Positions 33,400 through 42,305 of a stretch of DNA of 64,000 nt are shown here, one piece after another (position 1 is the first letter of the stretch; each line of letters starts with the position of its first letter). Both the position numbers and the translations under genes were made by a program. Source of the DNA: Clostridium sp. 'White wine YQ' (GTDB taxonomy: Bacteria > Bacillota > Clostridia > Clostridiales > Clostridiaceae); assembly GCF_028728205.1 (NCBI RefSeq), contig NZ_JAQYUU010000001.1, positions 1-64,000 on the forward strand, read 5' to 3'. Under the pieces are notes generated by a model. It worked only from the letters and a program-made list of their open reading frames with translations, did no database searches and had not been told where the DNA came from.

Positions 33400-34539
33400 T
33401 TATGTGTTATATAAAAGGTATTTTTCATTTATCTTGCTATAAGCTTTTAATGTAATCTCAGCAGTTTTTTCCCAAGAAAAATCTTTGCTTCTTTCATAAG
33501 CTTTTTCACTTAATGCAATTCTTAAAGCATCATTTTGAGATAGATTAACAAGAGAATTTGAAATATCCAATATATCATATGGATTTATTAATATCCCTGC
33601 ATCTTGAACAACTTCAGGAATTGAAGTTATATTTGATGCTATAACTGGAGCCTTACAGCACATAGCCTCAAGAGGTGGTAAGCCAAAGCCTTCATAGGTT
33701 GAAGGATATACAAAGGCTTCACATGCATTGTAGAGTATAGGTAGAACCTCTTCAGAACAAAAACCTATAAATTTTATATACTGGTTCAAATGTTTACTTT
33801 CTACTAAGCTTTTTAATGCTTCACCTTCTTCTCTTAAGGAACCAACTATAACTAGAGAGGTTGGCTTATTAAAGCTAAGTAAAGCCTTTTCAAAGGCAAG
33901 TATTAAGCCTTTTACGTTTTTTCTAGAACTAAAACCACCCAAGTATAGGAAATAGGGGGTGGAAATGTTATAGGTTTCACTTAAATAGTTTTTGCATTTA
34001 TCCTTATCAAGAGGTCTAAATTCTTCGTTTGCAGCTAATGGGGTTACGAAGATATCATCATCAGAAAAGTGTGGAAAAAACCTTAAAATATCTTTTTTAG
34101 AATACTCAGAAACAGTTATTATTCCTTGAGAGTTCTCAATTATTTTTGGCATTTCCATTAGGAATCTTTTTAAATAGCCTGCCCCGACTGTTTCGGGTAG
34201 AATATATGGAATTAAATCATGTATTGTAACTATTTTATTACAAGGAATATCTTGAGCTAAGCCCATACCATTTTGAGGAACGTGATAAATGTCTAAATGC
34301 TTCTTTTCTATATATGATGGGATGTAGTAATTCTCAAAGAATCTCTGGTGCTTTTTAGAAGCCATTAGCACACTGATTTTTTCATTAATAAATGATTCGT
34401 ATCCATCTCCAGACCAAATTAAATGATATTTGTTATCTGATTCTATTCCAAGGATATTCTTCAGTAAATTATAGGTATAAGTTCCAATTCCAGTACCTCT
34501 ATACCAATTTAATCCCCTAACATCTATACATACATCCAT
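33400..34539 (-). CDS. GT4 glycosyltransferase (CotSA-like), copy 1
   Basis: A retaining glycosyltransferase of the GT-B fold, 379 residues. The N-terminal RGLNWYRGTGIGTYTYNLL holds the acceptor-side Gly-rich loop. HDLIPYILPE, FLYLGGFSSRKN, and the donor motif PSTYEGFGLPPLEAMCCKAPVIAS (with the E-x7-E pair) follow. It is a close paralogue of the gene at 39884 (same N-terminal and donor motifs). Both are divergent from CotS-like kinase genes, and in Bacillus the coat proteins CotSA (GT4) and CotS are encoded together. A spore-coat glycan role is inferred from this. Confidence 0.88.
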   Translation of the reverse strand: MDVCIDVRGLNWYRGTGIGTYTYNLLKNILGIESDNKYHLIWSGDGYESFINEKISVLMASKKHQRFFENYYIPSYIEKKHLDIYHVPQNGMGLAQDIPCNKIVTIHDLIPYILPETVGAGYLKRFLMEMPKIIENSQGIITVSEYSKKDILRFFPHFSDDDIFVTPLAANEEFRPLDKDKCKNYLSETYNISTPYFLYLGGFSSRKNVKGLILAFEKALLSFNKPTSLVIVGSLREEGEALKSLVESKHLNQYIKFIGFCSEEVLPILYNACEAFVYPSTYEGFGLPPLEAMCCKAPVIASNITSIPEVVQDAGILINPYDILDISNSLVNLSQNDALRIALSEKAYERSKDFSWEKTAEITLKAYSKINEKYLLYNT

Positions 34540-34705
34540 AAAATACTCCCTAGAACATTACTAAATACAAGCTAGACATCTTAAAATATAAATGTCTGTT
34601 ATATATAATATATAAATATGACTGATGGTCTTAAACGTGATTAAATTCACCAATATCTATTTTGATACATATAATAACTTAGAATTACTATGGGAGGAAA
34701 GACGA

Positions 34706-35716
34706 TTGAGGTTAGAGACTTTAAAAGATTTATTGATTGAGAGTTATGGAATAGATGTAGATGAAATTGAAAATAAAAAGAATATTTATTTAATTAAATC
34801 TGGGGATAAGGAGTATAGTTTAAAAACAATAAAATATGATTATCCTCATTTTTATTTTATTCTATCAGCAATTCTTCATCTGAAAAATAGAGGATTTGAA
34901 AATATACCAGATATTATAGATACACTTAAAGGTAAAAAATATATAGCCTTTGATAATAAGTTTTGTTATCTTTCTCCTTGGATAACTTCTAGGGAAAGTA
35001 ATTATGACAATGTAATTGAATTGATGCAAGTAACTAAAAAATTAGCTGAACTTCACTTATCAAGTCAAGGGTTTAGTTTAAACAGAAGAATGAGACCGAG
35101 AATATATTGGTTTAGATGGATAGATAATTTTCAAACTAGAGAAAATGAGATACTTGATTTCAAGAAGAGAATAAGTCAAAAAGTGTATAAGAGTGAATTT
35201 GACAAGCTTTATCTAAGTATAATGGAAGATGAATTAAAACAAATAGAAGAAACAATTATAGATTTAAAAAAATATAATTATTTTGACAGAATGAATAAAG
35301 AAGTCTTTAAGAGAGGATTCTGTCATCATGATTATGCACATCACAATGTACTAGTAACGGGGAGTAGAGAACTGTATGTAATAGACTTTGATTATTGTAT
35401 TCTTGATAGTTCATTACATGATCTATCATCCCTTATTATTAGATCTATGAAAAATGGAAAATGGGATAATAAAAAAGCAATAGAAATATTAGAGAACTAT
35501 AATTCCATAAATAGATTATTTAAGGATGATAATAAAATAATAGGAACATTTATTAAATTTCCGCAACAATTCTGGCAATTAGGAATACAGTATTATTGGG
35601 AACAACAACCTTGGGGAGAAGAATTTTTTGTTGATAAATTAAAAAAGTATATTGAAGATAGAGAGGAAAAAGAGGAGTTTATTAAAGAATTTACAAATTC
35701 AAGAGTTAGACTTTAG
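34706..35716 (+). CDS. CotS-family spore coat kinase-like protein, copy 1
   Basis: 336 residues from a TTG start (34706), because GGGAGGAAAG (34692-34701) lies 5-8 nt before it and no ribosome site precedes the in-frame ATG at 34625. The resulting N-terminus then matches other CotS proteins. Aminoglycoside-phosphotransferase-like fold. The N-lobe Lys is in YSLKTIKYD, the catalytic loop is FCHHDYAHHNVL, and the metal Asp is in VIDFDY. IQYYWEQQPW near the end is typical for CotS/YsxE. It is divergent from the GT4 gene at 33400. Confidence 0.85.
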   Translation: MRLETLKDLLIESYGIDVDEIENKKNIYLIKSGDKEYSLKTIKYDYPHFYFILSAILHLKNRGFENIPDIIDTLKGKKYIAFDNKFCYLSPWITSRESNYDNVIELMQVTKKLAELHLSSQGFSLNRRMRPRIYWFRWIDNFQTRENEILDFKKRISQKVYKSEFDKLYLSIMEDELKQIEETIIDLKKYNYFDRMNKEVFKRGFCHHDYAHHNVLVTGSRELYVIDFDYCILDSSLHDLSSLIIRSMKNGKWDNKKAIEILENYNSINRLFKDDNKIIGTFIKFPQQFWQLGIQYYWEQQPWGEEFFVDKLKKYIEDREEKEEFIKEFTNSRVRL

Positions 35717-35827
35717 AGTGTAAAAGTTAGGGAATAGGATAGATTTATGAAATCATGTATAAGGTTTAAAAGGTCTATAATCTATTTCCTACTGGATTTG
35801 TTTTAACATTTATAAAAGGGGGTAGCG

Positions 35828-36553
35828 ATGAGATTCCTTACATTAGAACAATATTTAAATAATAGAGATGTATTGATTAATAAAGAGGAATTTGATAGTA
35901 CTAGCACCAAACTAAAAAAAGAAGATGTATATAGCCAGCTAGATATTATAAATGAAATTCATAGAATCTTGAGTGAGTATCCTTATGATATTATTCCGAC
36001 AGTTCCTAGCAGAATTGGTGAAGATTTTGAAGAGTTTAAAGTATTATATAGAAAAGTAAGCAGGGCAGCATTAAAAGGTTATTATCCAGAACATATAAAA
36101 GATGAAGTTTATAAGATATTATTAAATGCAGAAAAAGCTATAAATCATATTGATAATTCAAGTTATTTGTCAATTCTTAGAAGGGCAATGGATAATGGAG
36201 AGATAATTTTAGGAAATTGTGATTTTAGACATTTAAAGTATAATGATAAAATCATCATAAATTCTGTGAAAGGGGTATGCTATAACATTATTGAAAGTGA
36301 TTATGGAAAATTTCTTATGAAGCTTAGAAAGTATAATGTTGTAACTTCTTATGGAGATTTTATAGACCATATAGTTAAAAATGAAAAACTCCAAGATAAC
36401 TCCAAGATTTTTCTTATGGGATACATTTTATATCCTCAAGAAAGTATGAAATTACTTCAAAAATATAAAGAAGGAAAAAAACAGTGGAATGAAGAGACCT
36501 TCTATTATAAATTTATGAAGGCGTATGAATTTGATAATAGTATTACGATATAG
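35828..36553 (+). CDS. CotS-like pseudokinase, N-lobe lost
   Basis: 241 residues, clearly shorter than the CotS-like neighbours (330-345). Its C-terminal half aligns by eye with theirs. Where they have CHHDYxxHN it reads NCDFRHLK, and where they have IDFDY it reads INSVKG. The catalytic-loop Asn and the metal Asp are gone. The final segment (FLMGYILYPQESMKLLQKYKEGKKQWNEETF) aligns with the CotS C-terminus. An intact frame and a good site (AAAGGGGGTAG) show that it is not decaying DNA. It is most likely a structural or regulatory pseudokinase of the coat. Confidence 0.72.
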   Translation: MRFLTLEQYLNNRDVLINKEEFDSTSTKLKKEDVYSQLDIINEIHRILSEYPYDIIPTVPSRIGEDFEEFKVLYRKVSRAALKGYYPEHIKDEVYKILLNAEKAINHIDNSSYLSILRRAMDNGEIILGNCDFRHLKYNDKIIINSVKGVCYNIIESDYGKFLMKLRKYNVVTSYGDFIDHIVKNEKLQDNSKIFLMGYILYPQESMKLLQKYKEGKKQWNEETFYYKFMKAYEFDNSITI

Positions 36554-36565
36554 AAGGGTGATTAT

Positions 36566-37603
36566 ATGAACAAACTTAGATATGCTGATGAAAAATATCT
36601 CTGTGAATATGATTTAGATGTTGAACTGTTTAAAAAATTTGATTTAAGGGTTGAAGATTTAGTACCTTTGAGAAGTGTATATTTACTAATTACAGATAAA
36701 GGCAAAAGAATATTGAAGAAAATAGAAAATACAGAAGATATAAAATTTATTACAACTTCACTAGATTATATTAGAGAAGGGTTTTCAGATATACTTAACT
36801 TTGTAAAAGCTGGGGATGGAAATTACTATGTGAAATGGAATGATGGTATATACTGTGTTATGGAATTGATTGAAGGCAGGGAATGTTGCTGTGCTAATCC
36901 ACTAGATGTAAATATGGCGGCTACAGCTTTAGCTAAATATCATAATGCATCCTTGGGATTGTTAAATCATTTAAGGAATATAGATACTTTAGATGTAAAA
37001 AATAATTTATTCAAGATGCCTGATTATTTTAGGAAAGCTAGAGAAGAACTAAAAAATATAGAAGATATGGTTATTACCTTTAAAAACAAGAATGAATTTG
37101 ATGAATTATTTCTATCCACAATTAATGAGCAAATAGCCAATATTGATAAAGCTATAGTGGGAATTAGTGGTCCAGAATATTTGAAATCATGTAATGACGA
37201 AAGTAAGATAGTCTTATGTCATAATGATTTGGCGTATCACAATATAATCTTAGCTAAAGAAAAAGCTTATTTTATTGATTTTGAATATTCACTTATTGAT
37301 ATTAGAGTTCATGACTTATGTAATTTTATAATTAAATCTATTAAAAATTTTGGATATGATTTAGATAAATGTAATGAGATAATTAGAAGTTATGAATCTA
37401 TTAATAAGTTAGATAAGGAAGAACTTAATGTGCTTTATTCAATGATGATATTTCCAAATGATTATTATAATTTAGTTTCAAATTATTATTACAAAAAAAA
37501 GAAATGGAGTTATGAAGCTTTCCTCTCAAAGTTTAAAGGAAAAGCAGTTGAAGAAGCAGATAAAAAAGAGTTCTTAGATTTATTTAAAAGCAAATATTTA
37601 TAA
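36566..37603 (+). CDS. CotS-family spore coat kinase-like protein, copy 2
   Basis: 345 residues, APH/CotS fold. N-lobe Lys in KRILKKIEN, Brenner motif LCHNDLAYHNII, metal Asp in FIDFEY, and VHDLCNFIIKSIK after it. The C-terminus NYYYKKKKWSYEAFLSKF is typical. It starts 12 nt after the pseudokinase gene with an AGAAGGGTG site, so the two share an operon. They may form an active/inactive pair. Confidence 0.88.
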   Translation: MNKLRYADEKYLCEYDLDVELFKKFDLRVEDLVPLRSVYLLITDKGKRILKKIENTEDIKFITTSLDYIREGFSDILNFVKAGDGNYYVKWNDGIYCVMELIEGRECCCANPLDVNMAATALAKYHNASLGLLNHLRNIDTLDVKNNLFKMPDYFRKAREELKNIEDMVITFKNKNEFDELFLSTINEQIANIDKAIVGISGPEYLKSCNDESKIVLCHNDLAYHNIILAKEKAYFIDFEYSLIDIRVHDLCNFIIKSIKNFGYDLDKCNEIIRSYESINKLDKEELNVLYSMMIFPNDYYNLVSNYYYKKKKWSYEAFLSKFKGKAVEEADKKEFLDLFKSKYL

Positions 37604-37625
37604 GTTAGTATTGCATAGGTCGTAA

Positions 37626-37654
37626 TAAGTGTAGATAAAATTATCTACACCTTA
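37626..37654. terminator. Bidirectional terminator
   Basis: GTGTAGATAA (37629-37638) with TTATCTACAC (37641-37650), between convergent genes. Confidence 0.6.
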
Positions 37655-37663
37655 CATAGAAAT

Positions 37664-38419
37664 TTAATTTATGTTATTTTTTACTTCGGTAATATACTTC
37701 CAATATCTTTTAGGCATTTTGGCCTTTTGAATAGAAGTATTTTGCCTTTCTAGTATAGTTGTATATTTAAAATATGTTTTCCATAAATCCTCAAACTCGT
37801 CTTTATAATCTTTTAAAAATTTGTACTCATCTGGATTCATCTCAATGAAGTCAATCTCATTTTTATCAGAGATATATCTTAATGCAATACCTCTTTTAAT
37901 ATCATGAATAATAAAATTCTCGGTAGAAAATCTATCTTTAAAATGTGATGACAAAAGCTCTAATATATTGTTATCAGGCTCAATGGGAGAATATAAAAAT
38001 TTATTATCTATTAACGTAAATCGAATAAAACCTATAAAACTATGTGCTTCTCCTGTAATCTTATTTTTTATATCAATAATATTTTTGACTCTCTTATCAT
38101 ATAAATGTTCATTTACTTTGAAGCCAATTGAAAAGGCAAACTTTATATATATAAATATCTTAGTATATACATCAGGGTTATCAGACAAAAATGCTAGATA
38201 AATATTTTCAAGTGTTAAAATCCCAGTTTTTTTTACTATTGCTGTTTGCACCTTTTCAGCTTTCTCTAGATCTGTTTTTATAAAATTCTTCACATAGAGA
38301 AAATTATCGCAATAATTAGTTTCAGATAAAATAAGCCCAGCATTAGGAAATGAGTAATAAGCTTCATAAATAGAAGTTAATAAACCAGTAAAAGTACCGT
38401 CAAATATCAATACATCCAT
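37664..38419 (-). CDS. DUF4130 (TIGR03915-type) protein, partner of the DNA-repair radical SAM enzyme
   Basis: 251 residues. The AGGAGG site at 38428-38433 fits the ATG at 38419; an in-frame GTG at 38428 overlaps the site. The N-terminus MDVLIFDGTFTGLLTSIYEAY and FVRFT-like GFIRFTLIDNKFLYSPIEPD are the family pattern. The C-terminus MPKRYWKYITE is conserved too. Members are encoded with, or fused to, uracil-DNA-glycosylase-like or radical SAM repair proteins. The molecular role is unknown. Its ribosome site lies at the end of the radical SAM gene, 12 nt apart, so they are one operon. Confidence 0.88.
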   Translation of the reverse strand: MDVLIFDGTFTGLLTSIYEAYYSFPNAGLILSETNYCDNFLYVKNFIKTDLEKAEKVQTAIVKKTGILTLENIYLAFLSDNPDVYTKIFIYIKFAFSIGFKVNEHLYDKRVKNIIDIKNKITGEAHSFIGFIRFTLIDNKFLYSPIEPDNNILELLSSHFKDRFSTENFIIHDIKRGIALRYISDKNEIDFIEMNPDEYKFLKDYKDEFEDLWKTYFKYTTILERQNTSIQKAKMPKRYWKYITEVKNNIN

Positions 38420-38431
38420 GTTTATCACCTC

Positions 38432-39742
38432 CTAAAGTTCACCAGTTAAGGAGGTGATTCTATCTGCTATAGAGGGAAGAGCTAACTTATCAAAGAAACT
38501 AATTTGATGAATATTGGAATTAAGGCCTTTATTAATAATATTATTATCAGATAGTCTCTCCTCGATAAGAGAAGAAGCAAATGGAATATCTCCAAAGTAT
38601 TTTCCATTACATAATATAAAATATTGAGCTCTCTTTAAAACTATTCCTAAGGTTTTCAAGTCATTATAACTTAAGATATGAACTTTACGAGTTTTTATGA
38701 TTTTCTGAGCTGATTTAACTCCAACTCCAGGGATGCGCAATAACATTTCATATGGAGCTCTATTTATTTCAACTGGGAAAAGGTGCATATTGTTTACTGC
38801 CCAACAGGTTTTAGGATCCAGTTTTAAATTAAAGTTTGGCTTAGAGGTATCTAAGAGTTCCTTTGCCTTAAACCCATAATAACGTAGTAGCCAATCTGCC
38901 TGGTATAATCTATGCTCTCTTGTTAATGGTGGAGCAACTATGTTTGAAAGATGCTTGCTACTAGACGCTATAGGGACATATGCAGAGTAATAAACTCTTT
39001 TTAAATCATACTTATTATATAACCCTTCGCTTAAGTTTAAAATCTGTAAGTCTGTTTCACCAGTTGCTCCAACAATAAGTTGGGTACTTTGACCTCCTGG
39101 AACAAAAATGGGAGTACTTCTAATTACTTTTTTATTTTCTGAATAACTTTGAATTCCAGTTTTTATTACTTTCATTGGTTCTAGAATATTATCTTTTGAT
39201 TTTTCAGGTGCTAAGAGTTTTAATGAATTTGCCGAAGGCAATTCTATATTTACACTCATTCTATCTGCATATAGACCAAGCTTTTCAATAAGTGCTTTAT
39301 CGGCACCAGGAATAGCCTTTACGTGAATATAACCATTAAACCTATGCACCTCACGTAATAGCTTCAACGTCTTTAATAATAGTTCCATTGTGTAATTTGG
39401 ATTTCTAAAAACTGCTGAACTTAAAAAAAGTCCTTCTATATAGTTCCTTCGATAAAAGTTTATTGTTATTTCACAAACTTCTTCAGGAGTAAATGCTGCT
39501 CTTAATGAGTCATTTGAACGCCTATTAATACAATAGGCACAATCATAAATGCAGTAATTAGTTAAAAGTATCTTAAGAAGAGAAATGCATCTTCCGTCGG
39601 GAGTAAAGCTATGACATATACCACTTTCAATAGCATTACCAAGAAAACCTTTTTTCCCTTTTCTATTAGACCCTGAAGAGGAGCAGGAAACATCATATTT
39701 AGCAGCATCTGAAAGTATTTTTAATTTTTCTCTTAAATCCAT
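38432..39742 (-). CDS. Putative DNA modification/repair radical SAM protein (TIGR03916-type)
   Basis: 436 residues from the ATG 6 nt after AAGGTGAG; an in-frame ATG at 39760 is less well placed. The radical SAM cluster motif is NYCIYDCAYC (CxxxCxxC). YDVSCSSSGSNRKG at the N-terminus and PGGQSTQLIVGATGETD are family marks. The C-terminal end holds a helix-hairpin-helix DNA-binding motif (LLRIPGVGVKSAQKII). The substrate base or lesion is unknown. A LexA-type box sits in its promoter, so SOS induction is likely, which supports the repair label. Confidence 0.92.
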   Translation of the reverse strand: MDLREKLKILSDAAKYDVSCSSSGSNRKGKKGFLGNAIESGICHSFTPDGRCISLLKILLTNYCIYDCAYCINRRSNDSLRAAFTPEEVCEITINFYRRNYIEGLFLSSAVFRNPNYTMELLLKTLKLLREVHRFNGYIHVKAIPGADKALIEKLGLYADRMSVNIELPSANSLKLLAPEKSKDNILEPMKVIKTGIQSYSENKKVIRSTPIFVPGGQSTQLIVGATGETDLQILNLSEGLYNKYDLKRVYYSAYVPIASSSKHLSNIVAPPLTREHRLYQADWLLRYYGFKAKELLDTSKPNFNLKLDPKTCWAVNNMHLFPVEINRAPYEMLLRIPGVGVKSAQKIIKTRKVHILSYNDLKTLGIVLKRAQYFILCNGKYFGDIPFASSLIEERLSDNNIINKGLNSNIHQISFFDKLALPSIADRITSLTGEL

Positions 39743-39773
39743 AATAAACTCACCTTCCATTCATTATATTTAG

Positions 39774-39802
39774 ATTATACACGAACAAATGTTCTTATGC
39801 AA
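39774..39802 (-). promoter_or_regulatory. Sigma-A promoter with LexA (SOS) box in the spacer
   Basis: On the minus strand: -35 TTGCAT (39797-39802), 17-nt spacer, -10 TATAAT (39774-39779). The spacer contains the operator CGAACAAATGTTCT on the plus strand (39782-39795). It fits the Gram-positive SOS-box core GAAC-N4-GTTC exactly. Binding would block the promoter. Confidence 0.85.
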
Positions 39803-39848
39803 TAAACATAAAACAATCTATTGGAAAAATATGGTTAGTGGTATATAA

Positions 39849-39880
39849 TTAAAGAACAGGTATTCCTGTTCTTTAATTCT
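39849..39880. terminator. Terminator of the GT4 gene at 39884
   Basis: A perfect 12-bp hairpin (39849-39860 with 39865-39876), loop TATT. Confidence 0.75.
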
Positions 39881-39883
39881 TAA

Positions 39884-41005
39884 TTATGAATTATATATTT
39901 CGGTATAAGCTTTTAGAGTTTGAATGGCAGTGTTTTTCCAATTATATTCTTTGCTTTTAGAGAATCCTTTAACTATATACTGATTTTTAAGATCTTCGTT
40001 TATTAAAAAGTTATACATTGCATCAATGATTTCATTTATATTTTGCGGATTAATTAGTATAGCAGAGTCTTGTAGTATTTCAGGTATAGAGGTGCTATTA
40101 GAAGCTATAACTGGTGTTCCGCATGCCATAGATTCTAATGGAGGTAATCCAAAGCCTTCATAGAAAGATGGGTACACTAACATCTCAGCAGAATTATAAA
40201 ATATTGGCATATGTTCCATTGGAATAAATCCTGGGAATAATACATCTTTATCAATATTTAGAGATATGGCCTTATTTTTATATATTTCATAGGAGATTCC
40301 ATGCTTGCCTGTTATCACAAGACTTAGGGGATGCTTATATTTTTCTTTTAATTTAGAAAAAGACTCCAGTAGTCCAACAATATTTTTTCTAGGACTAAAT
40401 CCGCCCACATAAAGAATAAAACTTTTATTTATAGAATAATATTTATTTAAGAGGCTTTTACATAGGTTTTTATCTAAAGGTTTATATATATTTTCTGCAG
40501 CTAAAGGGGTAACATATATTCTATCTTTGGGATAATTAAATTCTTTAGCTATATCTTCTTTTGAAAATTCTGATACAGTTATAATTCCACTAACGTTATC
40601 TATGATTTTGGGAATATGGTTATAGAAAATGTATTTATATCGTTCACTTACTGTTTCAGGCATTCTGAGAGGGATTATATCATGAAGAGTTATAACTGAT
40701 TTACAAAATAGTTCAGTAGGTAATCCGACTCCATTTTGTGGTATGTGATATAAGTCTAAATCATTATCTTTAATTATATTAGGCAAAGAAACATTTTCCC
40801 AAAAGTTTTCATTAGGATTCTCATCAACTTTTTTATTGGTAAAATTTTTGTTTAATGATGTAAAACTTGAATTCTCAGGTAGAAATAGAAAATAGTCATT
40901 TATTGTATCAATTAAGTTAAGGTTGTATATAAGTTCATAGGTATAGGTTCCAATACCAGTACCTCTGTACCATTTTGATGCTCTGCCGTCAATTCCTATA
41001 CGCAT
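39884..41005 (-). CDS. GT4 glycosyltransferase (CotSA-like), copy 2
   Basis: 373 residues from the ATG after AAAGGA; a TTG at 41020 overlaps that site. The N-terminal RASKWYRGTGIGTYTYELI, HDIIPLRMPE, FILYVGGFSPRKN and donor motif PSFYEGFGLPPLESMACGTPVIAS match copy 1 at 33400 throughout, so this is a paralogue. It is divergent from the CotS-like gene at 41112 and repeats the arrangement at 33.4-35.7 kb. Confidence 0.88.
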   Translation of the reverse strand: MRIGIDGRASKWYRGTGIGTYTYELIYNLNLIDTINDYFLFLPENSSFTSLNKNFTNKKVDENPNENFWENVSLPNIIKDNDLDLYHIPQNGVGLPTELFCKSVITLHDIIPLRMPETVSERYKYIFYNHIPKIIDNVSGIITVSEFSKEDIAKEFNYPKDRIYVTPLAAENIYKPLDKNLCKSLLNKYYSINKSFILYVGGFSPRKNIVGLLESFSKLKEKYKHPLSLVITGKHGISYEIYKNKAISLNIDKDVLFPGFIPMEHMPIFYNSAEMLVYPSFYEGFGLPPLESMACGTPVIASNSTSIPEILQDSAILINPQNINEIIDAMYNFLINEDLKNQYIVKGFSKSKEYNWKNTAIQTLKAYTEIYNS

Positions 41006-41111
41006 GATAAATCCTTTCAAATATAGTTATAGTTTATTATATTAAGTTATTTTGTGATTTGTTAATAATTGTTACTTGAACAACATATAAATATTTAGGG
41101 GGTGCATAACG

Positions 41112-42110
41112 ATGATGAGGGAATCAGAGATTGAAAGACAATTTGATATTATTATTGAAAACATAAAGCCAAATAAAGGTGTATATCATCTTAAAACAAA
41201 CAAGGGAGAAAAATGTTTGAAGAAGATAAGTTATGGAATTCAAAAACTATTATTTGTATATGGTGCAAAAGAATTCTTAATTGAAAAGGGATATTCAAAA
41301 GTTGATAAGTATTCGTTAAATATTGAAGGAGAACCTTATGCATTAGTTAATGAAGATATATATACACTTTCAGAATGGATACCTGGAAGAGAGTGTGACT
41401 TCCATAAAGCTGAAGAGGTTAGAATAGCAGCAAAAGAATTAGCTGTACTTCATGAAATGAGTAAAGGGTATGATCCACCAGAAAACAGTAAGCTTAAAAG
41501 CGATTTAGGAAGATGGCCAAGCTTGATGGATAAAAGAATAAAGTCTCTAGACAAAATGAGAGATATGTCAAGAAAAAAGTCAAATAAAGGAACTTTTGAT
41601 TTAAACTATATTAAGACAGTTGAATTTTATAAGGACCTTGGTAGACGTGCATTAGATATTCTCAAGAACTCAAGTTACTATGAGTTATGTGAACGTACAG
41701 AAGTGGAGAAGAGTTTTTGTCATCATGACTATACTTATCATAATATTATTTTAGATGAAAATAATAACGTTAATATTATAGATTTCGATTATTGTAAGAG
41801 AGAAGTAAGAGCTTATGATATAGCTAACTTCATGACTAAAGTATTAAAAAGAGTAGACTGGGATATGAACTCAGCAGTTGATATACTAGATGCATATAAT
41901 TCAGTATCTCCATTACAAAAAGGGGAATATAATGTGATTTTTGCATATTTATTATTTCCTCAAAGATACTGGAGGCTGGCTAATAGATATTACTACAACG
42001 AAGTTAATTGGGGACAGGGGACTTTTGCAAATAAGTTAGATGGATTAGTTCAAGAACAAGAAGCATTTTTAAAATTTATCGAAGAATTTAGAAAAGAATA
42101 TGGAGTTTAG
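41112..42110 (+). CDS. CotS-family spore coat kinase-like protein, copy 3
   Basis: 332 residues. N-lobe Lys in EKCLKKISYG, catalytic loop FCHHDYTYHNIIL, metal Asp in IIDFDY. C-terminal RYWRLANRYYYNEVNWGQGTFANKL is typical of the family. A GGGGGTG ribosome site precedes the start; the ATG at 41115 could also serve. It is divergent from GT4 copy 2 and 195 nt before yabG. Confidence 0.9.
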   Translation: MMRESEIERQFDIIIENIKPNKGVYHLKTNKGEKCLKKISYGIQKLLFVYGAKEFLIEKGYSKVDKYSLNIEGEPYALVNEDIYTLSEWIPGRECDFHKAEEVRIAAKELAVLHEMSKGYDPPENSKLKSDLGRWPSLMDKRIKSLDKMRDMSRKKSNKGTFDLNYIKTVEFYKDLGRRALDILKNSSYYELCERTEVEKSFCHHDYTYHNIILDENNNVNIIDFDYCKREVRAYDIANFMTKVLKRVDWDMNSAVDILDAYNSVSPLQKGEYNVIFAYLLFPQRYWRLANRYYYNEVNWGQGTFANKLDGLVQEQEAFLKFIEEFRKEYGV

Positions 42111-42156
42111 AGTAATATCATCAGAGTTAAAATTGATTAAATATTTTAGTATCCAT

Positions 42157-42210
42157 AGTGAGCTATTACAAAGTAAAATTTGCATTTTATTTTGTATAAC
42201 TCACTTTTTA
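42157..42210 (+). terminator. Terminator after CotS-like copy 3
   Basis: A long imperfect hairpin (AGTGAG at 42157-42162 with CTCACT near 42200-42205, A/T-rich inner stem) followed by TTTTTA. Confidence 0.65.
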
Positions 42211-42249
42211 TTTAGTAGTGATAATTATTATTTGAAAAAAAAGATTTGC

Positions 42250-42277
42250 ACAAAGTTCTTGTAAATTGCATATCATG
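42250..42277 (+). promoter_or_regulatory. Possible sigma-K promoter of yabG
   Basis: AC at 42250-42251, 17-nt spacer, CATATCATG at 42269-42277. It fits the AC/CATANNNTA consensus at all but the last position. In Bacillus subtilis yabG is expressed from sigma-K. Confidence 0.4.
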
Positions 42278-42305
42278 AAATAGATAATTTTTTAGGAGAG
42301 AAAGT

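Noticed and set aside
34625..34705. Longer ATG start for CotS-like copy 1
   Set aside because: No ribosome site precedes it, the extra 27 residues do not match other CotS proteins, and a strong site lies before the TTG at 34706.
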